Positions 45,262 to 51,230 of a stretch of DNA of 51,230 nt are shown piece by piece; within the stretch, counting starts at the first letter, position 1, and each line of letters starts with the position of its first letter. Where the stretch lies: positions 3,830,187 through 3,881,416 of the forward strand of contig CP070727.1 in assembly GCA_020350885.1 (NCBI GenBank). The letters are read 5' to 3'. Origin of the DNA: a bacterium. GTDB lineage: Bacteria > Krumholzibacteriota > Krumholzibacteriia > Krumholzibacteriales > Krumholzibacteriaceae. A model generated the notes under the pieces. The model was given only the letters and a program-made list of their open reading frames with translations. It was not told where the DNA came from and did not search any database. The position numbers were made by a program, and so were the translations under genes.

Positions 45262-47211
45262 ATGAAGCTGCCGTTGCGAACAAGATTACTGGTAAGCTTT
45301 ATCATCGTGATTGCAATCACAGGAGCCGTCTCGACGCTGGTCGGGATGATGATGATAAGCGAGGGGATCATCAGGCAGGTCCAGGACAAGGTACGGTTGG
45401 ATCTGAACACGGCGCGCGTGGAGTACGCCGGCGAGGTCAATGACGTGCACGATGCCGTCCGGTACACTGTTATCAGGACGTTTTTGCGCAGCGCCCTTGC
45501 GGCAGGAAACGTAGCGTCCCTGGCGGACGATCTCGAAGCCATACGGCTGGGCGAATCGCTGGACATTCTTACGTTGACCGACGCGAATGGCACAGTCCTC
45601 TTGAGAACGCGGAATCCATCCATCATGGGCGACAGCCAGGCGGACAACCCGATACTCAAAAAGGCACAATTAGAGCGACGGACGATCGCTGCGACCGCGA
45701 TATTCATGGAGGAACAGCTCCGCATGGAATCCCCCGACCTCGCTGAGCGTGCGTACATGAGGTTGATACCGACGCCGAAGGGAAAGCCGACCGATAGGAT
45801 TGAGGAAACGTCGGGAATGATGATCATGGCCGCAGGCCCCGTCTTCGGCGACCAGGGAGAACTACTCGGAATGCTCTACGGGGGCAAATTGCTGAACCGG
45901 GATAATAGGCTCGTTGACAAGATAAAACAGACGGTCTACCAGGGGGAGATATATCACGGGAGGGATATCGGCACTGCGACTATTTTTCAGGGCGATCTCC
46001 GAATATCCACGAACGTCCGGACTACAAACGGCGATCGAGCGATAGGCACGCGTGTTTCGGCGGAGGTGAGCAACCGCGTCCTGACCGAGGGAAGGAGATG
46101 GGTGGAACGGGCATTCGTCGTGAACGACTGGTACGTAACGGCGTACGAGCCGATACGCAACGTATCGGGGAGCATCATCGGCATCCTGTATGTCGGAATG
46201 CTCGAGCGGAAATTCACCGATATGAAGAAACGTATCATCTGGACCTTCCTCGGTATCTCCGTCGGCGGGATCTTTCTGGCCGTCTTGATTTGCTTCGTCC
46301 TCTCCAGAACCCTCACGAAACCGGCGGACGCATTGGTCCATGCCGCCCGGCACCTGGCGAACGGCGATCTCAAACAAAGGGTTCAGCCGGAAAGAACCAT
46401 CAAGGAGATCGAAGCGCTGGGTGAGGCGTTCAACATGATGGCCTCCGCGATTGAGGAGAGGGATGAGCAGCTGCGCAGGCGGGCGCAAAACGAGATCATG
46501 GAGTCGAAGAAGCTGGCTGTGATAGGCCAATTGGCGTCCGGCGTCGCTCATGAGATCAACAATCCGCTCGGGGGAATACTGCTCTTCAGCAACCTGCTGT
46601 TGCGGAAGGCTTCCGCCGAGGGCGTCGAGAGGGATAACCTGGAACGGATTGTCAAAGAGGCCGAGCGCTGTCAGAAGATCGTCCAGGGCTTGCTGGAATT
46701 CGCCGGGCAACGAGAGCCGAAGACGGAGCATCTCGACATGAACGTCGCAGTCGGGAAGGCCGTTTCCCTTCTCGAGAACCAATCGCTATTCCACAACATC
46801 GAAATAGTCAAACGGCTGCAGCAGGAACTGCCGCCCGTCAGTGCCGACGAATCCCAGATACAGCAGGTGTTCGTTAACATCATTATGAATGCGGCTGAAG
46901 CCATGGAGGGGCACGGCGTCCTTACAGTCTCCACGAACACGTCCGCCGCGGGCGACGGCGTCGAGGCAAGATTCAACGATACAGGCCCCGGGATATCCGA
47001 AGAGGATCTTCAGCAGTTGTTCGAGCCGTTCTTCACGACCAAGGAGGTCGGATACGGGACGGGCCTGGGCCTGTCGATCAGCCACGGAATCATCGAACGC
47101 CACGGCGGAACCTTACGGGCTGAGAGCCATCTCGGCGAAGGGAGCACGTTCATCGTTACATTACCGACGGCCGCGAGCGGCCCGGGGCAACCGGCAGGGG
47201 AAGGTGCCTGA
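45262..47211 (+). CDS. Membrane sensor histidine kinase with extracytoplasmic Cache-like domain
   Basis: A 649-residue protein with an AGGG site before the ATG. One transmembrane helix (~10-33) is followed by a large periplasmic region to ~325 that resembles a Cache sensor (LTLTDANGTVLLRTRNP, GTATIFQGDLRISTNV). A second helix lies at ~328-350 (FLGISVGGIFLAVLICFVL), then HAMP (~350-405). The HisKA domain carries GVAHEINNPLGG with phospho-acceptor His430. The ATPase domain shows the N box (VNIIMNAAEAM), DTGPGIS, FFTTKEVGYGTGLGL and the G2 region. It should sense an external small molecule and phosphorylate the regulator whose start codon overlaps its stop (TGATG). A second possible target is the receiver domain fused to the NuoE-like subunit downstream. 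Confidence 0.95.
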   Translation: MKLPLRTRLLVSFIIVIAITGAVSTLVGMMMISEGIIRQVQDKVRLDLNTARVEYAGEVNDVHDAVRYTVIRTFLRSALAAGNVASLADDLEAIRLGESLDILTLTDANGTVLLRTRNPSIMGDSQADNPILKKAQLERRTIAATAIFMEEQLRMESPDLAERAYMRLIPTPKGKPTDRIEETSGMMIMAAGPVFGDQGELLGMLYGGKLLNRDNRLVDKIKQTVYQGEIYHGRDIGTATIFQGDLRISTNVRTTNGDRAIGTRVSAEVSNRVLTEGRRWVERAFVVNDWYVTAYEPIRNVSGSIIGILYVGMLERKFTDMKKRIIWTFLGISVGGIFLAVLICFVLSRTLTKPADALVHAARHLANGDLKQRVQPERTIKEIEALGEAFNMMASAIEERDEQLRRRAQNEIMESKKLAVIGQLASGVAHEINNPLGGILLFSNLLLRKASAEGVERDNLERIVKEAERCQKIVQGLLEFAGQREPKTEHLDMNVAVGKAVSLLENQSLFHNIEIVKRLQQELPPVSADESQIQQVFVNIIMNAAEAMEGHGVLTVSTNTSAAGDGVEARFNDTGPGISEEDLQQLFEPFFTTKEVGYGTGLGLSISHGIIERHGGTLRAESHLGEGSTFIVTLPTAASGPGQPAGEGA

Positions 47212-48560
47212 TGCCTTACCGCGCCAATATCCTGATCGTTGACGACGACGAATCCATACGGATAGGATGCATCCAGACATTGACCGAAGAAGGATACAGG
47301 GCGCAATCCGTGGACAACGGACAGAGCGCGCTGGATGCGATCGAAAAGGTATCCTTTGACGCAATCATTCTGGATTTGAAAATGCCCGGCATGCCCGGAA
47401 TGGAGGTTCTGAAAAAGATCAAGGAGTCCGATCCGGCTTCCATCGTCATTATAATCACCGGCTACGGGACGATTGCCGTGGCCGTCGAGGCGATGCGGGA
47501 AGGAGCCTACGACTTCATCACTAAACCCTTCACACCAGAAGCGCTGCTCAAGGTCGTTGAGCGGGCCATCGACAGCCGCAGGCGGGAGCTCGAGAATTCG
47601 CTGGCCGACACCGGGATCGAGGAGGACGGTTCCGTTGCCAGGATCATTGGGCGCTCGGGCGCCATACGGAAGGTTACGGAGCTTATCAAGCAGGTCGCAC
47701 CTACGGATTTTACGGTGCTTGTCTATGGTGAAACGGGCGTCGGGAAAGAGCTCGTAGCGAGTAGTATTCACAACCTGAGCCCGCGCCGGGACATGCCTTT
47801 TGTCGTTGTGGATTGCGGCTCGCTGGTCGAAACCTTGTTCGAGAGCGAGCTGTTTGGGCATGCCAAGGGCTCGTTCACGGGAGCGATAGATACGACACGG
47901 GGGAAATTCGAGCTCGCCAACGGCGGGACGATATTTCTGGACGAGATCACCAACATAACGATCGGTATGCAGTCAAGGCTATTGCGCGTCATTCAGGAAA
48001 AGGAAATTTCGAAGATCGGGAGCCTGGAAAAGATAAAAGTCGATGTTCGGATCATCTCGGCCACCAACAAGGATCTCTCCGTGGAGATCCGGGAGGGTCG
48101 ATTCAGGGAAGACCTGTACTACAGGCTCAATGTGGTTCCCATACACCTGCAGCCACTGCGGGAGAGACGGGAGGACATTCCAATTCTCGCCGAGCATTTC
48201 CTGGCTCGGGCATGTATCGATCAGCGGGTTAGAATACCGCAATTAACAGCGGATGCCGTGCGGTTCCTGCAAGAGTACGATTGGCCCGGAAACGTGAGGC
48301 AGTTAAAGAACACAATAGAGTACGCGGTGGTCACGTGCAAAGGCGATAGGATAGATTCCGACGATCTGTCGATCATCAGCCGCGACCAGGAAAAGGAATC
48401 GGGAGAGAGCGGCGAAGGATCACTCGCTCAATCGGAGAAGAAGGAAATAGTCCGGGCCCTCAGACAATTCGACGGACATAGAGCGAAGGCCGCGGAATAC
48501 CTCGGCATTAACCGAAAGACGCTGCGGGAGAAGATACGGAAATACGGCATCGAGCTATGA
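47211..48560 (+). CDS. NtrC-type sigma-54 response regulator
   Basis: A 449-residue protein, translationally coupled to the kinase by a one-base overlap. The receiver domain (1-~120) has IVDDDE, phospho-acceptor Asp55 in LDLKMPG, ITGYG and KPF. Residues ~145-370 are the AAA+ domain with GETGVGKE, the sigma-54 loop as GSFTGA, GTIFLDEI and WPGNVRQL. A Fis-type helix-turn-helix ends the protein (KAAEYLGINRKTLREKIRKY). It should activate sigma-54 promoters when phosphorylated by the upstream kinase. I looked for a -24/-12 element in the 450-base gap ahead of the oxidoreductase genes and found no convincing match, so the targets are open. Confidence 0.95.
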   Translation: MPYRANILIVDDDESIRIGCIQTLTEEGYRAQSVDNGQSALDAIEKVSFDAIILDLKMPGMPGMEVLKKIKESDPASIVIIITGYGTIAVAVEAMREGAYDFITKPFTPEALLKVVERAIDSRRRELENSLADTGIEEDGSVARIIGRSGAIRKVTELIKQVAPTDFTVLVYGETGVGKELVASSIHNLSPRRDMPFVVVDCGSLVETLFESELFGHAKGSFTGAIDTTRGKFELANGGTIFLDEITNITIGMQSRLLRVIQEKEISKIGSLEKIKVDVRIISATNKDLSVEIREGRFREDLYYRLNVVPIHLQPLRERREDIPILAEHFLARACIDQRVRIPQLTADAVRFLQEYDWPGNVRQLKNTIEYAVVTCKGDRIDSDDLSIISRDQEKESGESGEGSLAQSEKKEIVRALRQFDGHRAKAAEYLGINRKTLREKIRKYGIEL

Positions 48561-49011
48561 TACCCCGCCGGACCGCCCGGGCCGTTCCCGCCGCCCGTGG
48601 CGTTGGCTCCCGCACGTGCCCATCACCGCCGAATCCGCACCAGCCGACTGAAGCCCCTCCACCCCGTCTGCTTCGATACCTTATTACCCGCCCCGCATTC
48701 TCTCGGATACATTAAGTACCGCTCCAGCCGCTCCGAATCGAGACCTTCCGGAGCAGGGCGGACGCGTATTTCGACGTTACTCGCTTGCATGGCATAAGGT
48801 TAATGTCGACCGGGCGTCGCCCGGTCCGCATGGGGGCATGCTGCTTGCAAAAGTCCAAGTGTATCTTGAGCGCCGCTGGGCACTCCCGAAGAGAGCCACG
48901 GCGCTCGGGGAAAGGCGTGATCACCCGCTCGGGGAGCGCCGGGCACCACGCCGACGGTTTTCGTGAGCGCCTGATGCTCGCCGGAGTCAGGACCGGAAAG
49001 GAGAACACGCC
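48561..49011. other. GC-rich gap before the receiver-NuoE gene, with palindromes
   Basis: About 450 bases with no supported gene. At 48808-48826 GACCGGGCG-T-CGCCCGGTC is a perfect 9-base inverted repeat. Around 48898-48940 GGCGCTCGGGG and CTCGGGGAGCGCC form a second inverted arrangement with a repeated CGCTCGGGG. These could be an operator, an RNA hairpin in the leader, or partial terminators for the regulator. The next gene has a good AAAGGAG site. Confidence 0.45.
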
Positions 49012-50142
49012 ATGCATGATGAGAAGAGCGACCCGGCGGCCGGGACAGCCGACGTCCTCGTGATAGACGACGAGCAGTCCATATGCGAGGGGTGCTACCA
49101 AACATTGGAAGCGGATGGGTATAGAACATCGACAGCCCCCGACGGCCGGAAGGGCTTGGAACTTATCGAGACCTTGCATCCGAAGGTGGTCGTCGTCGAT
49201 CTCAAGATGCCGGGCATCACAGGCATGGAGGTGCTGGCGGAGGTTTCGAAGATCGATCCGACGATCGTGACGATCGTCATAACGGGATACGGCTCCGTCG
49301 AGTCGGCGGTGGAATCGATGAAGGTCGGCGCATACGACTACCTGACCAAGCCTTTCGGTCCCGAACAGCTGCTGGAGTCCGTCAAGCGGGGAATGGAACT
49401 GAGCGAGAAACGGAAAGCCGTATCACCGCCCGCTGCAGCGGTCGATGCGGGAACGACTGTCGATGACGCTGCCGTGGATCAGCAGACGGCGGCCCTGAAG
49501 GGCCTGGAACTGCTCGGACAGTACTATTCGCTCGGTCTGGACAAACGGGATTTCCTCGACGAGCTCGTGCATCTGGAAACCGAGGCGAGGTTCCACGCCG
49601 AGACCCTGGGCCGGATCAAGGAAAGAAAAAAGATCCTGCGCGAGGTCCTGCGGAATCTCAGGGTGGTCGATGAGGTCATCGCACAATACGAATACAGCAA
49701 GAGCGCCGTCCTCCAGGTGATGCTGGAGGTCCAAAGGAGGCTGAACTGGCTTCCCCGGCACACCCTGAAATGGATCTCCAGGCGCTTGAAGATTTCCCTC
49801 GGACGACTCTACACAATAGCGAATTTCTACGAAGCCTTGAGCCTCGAACCGTCAGGTGCCTACCTGATCGAGATCTGCACCGGGACGGCCTGTCACGTGC
49901 GCGGAGCGGCCCGGTTGAATGCTTCTGTATCGACCCTCCTCGGCATTCAGCCCGGGCAGACGGATTCGGACATGATGTTTGCGCTGAAGAACGTACACTG
50001 CCTGGGGTGCTGCGCCCTCGCACCCGTGATGAAGATCGGGCAGCGGTACTACAGCAATCCGACGATGAAGGAGCTGGAGGGCATCTTCGATTCGCTGAGA
50101 CGGGAGATGCAAGATCATGCCTCGCTTGAAATCGCCTCATGA
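49012..50142 (+). CDS. Response-receiver domain fused to a NuoE/HydC-type [2Fe-2S] subunit
   Basis: A 376-residue protein with AAAGGAG 8 bases upstream. Residues ~13-130 are a complete receiver: VIDDEQ, phospho-acceptor Asp63 in VVDLKMPG, Thr91 in ITGYG and Lys113 in TKPFG. It closely resembles the receiver of the neighbouring NtrC-type protein. A helical linker (~160-225) leads to a thioredoxin-fold [2Fe-2S] domain like the 24-kDa subunit of complex I. Its cluster ligands are intact: Cys289 and Cys294 in CTGTACHVRG, Cys330 and Cys334 in CLGCCALAP. NuoE/HydC subunits pass electrons to or from the NuoF/HydB flavoprotein, encoded next with an overlap of 26 bases. The fusion suggests that phosphorylation could tune or tether the oxidoreductase. 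It may also merely bind the kinase. Confidence 0.93.
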   Translation: MHDEKSDPAAGTADVLVIDDEQSICEGCYQTLEADGYRTSTAPDGRKGLELIETLHPKVVVVDLKMPGITGMEVLAEVSKIDPTIVTIVITGYGSVESAVESMKVGAYDYLTKPFGPEQLLESVKRGMELSEKRKAVSPPAAAVDAGTTVDDAAVDQQTAALKGLELLGQYYSLGLDKRDFLDELVHLETEARFHAETLGRIKERKKILREVLRNLRVVDEVIAQYEYSKSAVLQVMLEVQRRLNWLPRHTLKWISRRLKISLGRLYTIANFYEALSLEPSGAYLIEICTGTACHVRGAARLNASVSTLLGIQPGQTDSDMMFALKNVHCLGCCALAPVMKIGQRYYSNPTMKELEGIFDSLRREMQDHASLEIAS

Positions 50143-51230
50143 CCTGCAAGAACTGAAACGGAAGCTGAGCCAGGAGCGGAAATCCGACCGCACGTGCGTT
50201 GCCATCTGTTCCGGCACCGGATGCATAGCCTGCCGCTCGAAGGACGTCGTCGAACAGTTCGAGCGCGCGTTCATCGAAAAAGGTCTCGAGGGCACGGCGG
50301 ACATCCGGCGGACCGGATGCTGGGGATTGTGCGAACGGGGGCCGATCGTCGTTATTCTGCCCGAGAGGATTTGCTATCTCGGCACCACGGCGGAGGACAT
50401 CCCCGAGATAATTTCGGAAACGTTGATCAAGGGCCGGCACGTGGAACGGCTGCTCTACGAGGATCTGGAGACCGGCCGGCGCATCGCCCGGTTGGATGAT
50501 ATCCCCTTCTACAAGAATCAGGAGCGCCTTCTTCTGGAGGCCAATTCCCAAATCGATCCGAAGAGCATCGAGGACTACATCGCCATCGGGGGATACTCCG
50601 CTCTCGCGAAGGCTCTGCTCGAAATGGAAGCCGAAGCGGTGGTCGACGAGATAGAGAAGGCCGGGCTCCGCGGCCGCGGGGGCGGCGGTTTCCCCACCGG
50701 AGTGAAATGGCGGACCACGCGGACCATCCCCGATGGACCCAAGTACATCATCGTGAACGCCGACGAGGGCGACCCGGGGGCGTACATGGACAGAAGCGTG
50801 CTCGAGGGCAATCCGCACAGCGTACTGGAGGGGCTCATCATCGGCGCCTACGCGATCGGTTCGCCGGAGGGATACATCTACGTGCGCCAGGAGTATCCGC
50901 TGGCCGTGGAGAACACGGAAATCGCGATAAAGCAGGCGGAAGAATACGGGCTGTTGGGAAAGAACATCCTCGGATCGGGATTCGACTTCACCGTTAATAT
51001 CCAGCAGGGCGCCGGGGCGTTCGTCTCCGGCGAATCGAGCGCCTTGATGTCGGCCATCGAGGGCAGGGTCGGGGAACCGAGGCCCAAGTACGTCCACACC
51101 GCAATCAAGGGCCTGTGGAACAAGCCGACCTGTTTGAACAACGTGGAAACCTTCGCCAATATTCCGCTGATCATCAGCAACGGCGCCAAATGGTACGGCG
51201 GTATCGGAACCGACAACAGCAAGGGGACGA
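50117..51230 (+). CDS. NuoF/HydB-type NADH-binding flavoprotein subunit, partial (right edge)
   Basis: The frame opens at ATG 50117 (GGGAG upstream), overlaps the previous gene by 26 bases and runs open to the window end (371 codons seen). An N-terminal thioredoxin-like [2Fe-2S] domain has Cys31/Cys36 in ICSGTGC and Cys68/Cys72 in GCWGLC. This extra domain is typical of HydB/HndC-type subunits of bifurcating hydrogenases and NAD-linked formate dehydrogenases rather than of complex I NuoF. The FMN/NADH region follows: GLRGRGGGGFPTGVKW, NADEGDPGAYMDR and QGAGAFVSGESSALMSAIEG. The C-terminal [4Fe-4S] and ferredoxin-like parts, if present, lie beyond the window. The catalytic partner, such as an [FeFe]-hydrogenase, is not visible. 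Confidence 0.93.
   Translation, partial: MPRLKSPHDLQELKRKLSQERKSDRTCVAICSGTGCIACRSKDVVEQFERAFIEKGLEGTADIRRTGCWGLCERGPIVVILPERICYLGTTAEDIPEIISETLIKGRHVERLLYEDLETGRRIARLDDIPFYKNQERLLLEANSQIDPKSIEDYIAIGGYSALAKALLEMEAEAVVDEIEKAGLRGRGGGGFPTGVKWRTTRTIPDGPKYIIVNADEGDPGAYMDRSVLEGNPHSVLEGLIIGAYAIGSPEGYIYVRQEYPLAVENTEIAIKQAEEYGLLGKNILGSGFDFTVNIQQGAGAFVSGESSALMSAIEGRVGEPRPKYVHTAIKGLWNKPTCLNNVETFANIPLIISNGAKWYGGIGTDNSKGT

Noticed and set aside
48561..49011. Sigma-54 (-24/-12) promoter ahead of the oxidoreductase genes
   Set aside because: Candidate GG/GC pairs have the wrong spacing (11 rather than 10 bases between them) or lack the flanking consensus.
48785..49063. 92-codon plus-strand frame before the receiver-NuoE gene
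   Set aside because: It overlaps that gene's well-supported start in another frame, is Arg-rich in the way of GC-rich non-coding frames, and has no family match.
49676..51097. Long open frame of 473 codons on the minus strand
   Set aside because: It lies antisense to the receiver-NuoE and NuoF-type genes, shows no family features, and is explained by GC-rich codon bias.
1..51230. CRISPR array, prophage or integrated plasmid
   Set aside because: No regular short repeats with spacers, no phage structural or integrase genes, and no plasmid replication genes were seen.

Overview
The window reads as chromosomal DNA of an uncultured, Gram-negative-type bacterium of the FCB-like candidate phyla (Krumholzibacteriota, Eisenbacteria and relatives). 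This is inference from gene content. There are many secreted proteins ending in a FlgD-like sorting domain (YPNPFN at its start, ASG-x-YF and a basic TKK end). There are also lipoproteins, outer-membrane barrels, a DUF4954 protein, a Ser/Thr kinase with TPRs, and sigma-54 activators. No rRNA or tRNA gene was seen and there is no CRISPR array. Base composition is patchy: about 1.2-3.2 kb and 33.6-34.7 kb are visibly AT-rich, while the glycosidase cluster and the last 6 kb are GC-rich.

Layout. 0-1.2 kb: a dead IS481-like insertion sequence. 1.2-6.1 kb: an AT-rich accessory island with a secreted glycine-zipper protein and small membrane partner, a candidate promoter-hairpin-oligoT small RNA, and a TPR sigma-54 activator behind a small secreted protein. 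6.9-8.8 kb: an outer-membrane barrel and a fibronectin-III lipoprotein. 9.3-15.8 kb: a same-strand trio of exported carbohydrate enzymes (GH29 fucosidase, DUF4838, GH3 with PA14). 15.9-18.0 kb: a broken subtilase/beta-helix/FlgD gene. 18.3-21.1 kb: nagB and a DUF4954 hexapeptide-repeat protein behind a good sigma-70 promoter. 21.7-29 kb: a membrane-embedded spermidine-synthase-like protein, an exported MBL-fold hydrolase, a patatin/POTRA/barrel protein and an alpha/beta-hydrolase lipoprotein. 29.2-34.7 kb: a large papain-type secreted protease, an ankyrin lipoprotein and a nonsense-interrupted acyltransferase. 34.8-42 kb, all minus strand: a Ser/Thr kinase-TPR protein and an apparent peptide-scavenging operon (serine hydrolase, DUF997 protein, Na+ symporter, dipeptide epimerase). 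42.5-44.4 kb: an orphan sorting-domain remnant and a repeat-rich lipoprotein. 45.3-51.2 kb: a histidine kinase, an NtrC-type regulator, a response-receiver domain fused to a NuoE/HydC-type [2Fe-2S] subunit, and a NuoF/HydB-type flavoprotein subunit cut by the window edge.

Two items stand out. First, the last cluster joins a two-component receiver to an electron-transfer subunit of an NADH-linked oxidoreductase in one polypeptide. Second, at least five intergenic gaps hold diverged copies of the same roughly 100-base sequence, all in the same orientation; one abuts the broken subtilase and one lies near the orphan sorting domain. The window also has an unusual load of broken genes: a transposase whose catalytic Glu codon appears to be a stop, a subtilase with a frameshift and an in-frame TGA, and an acyltransferase with an in-frame TGA.
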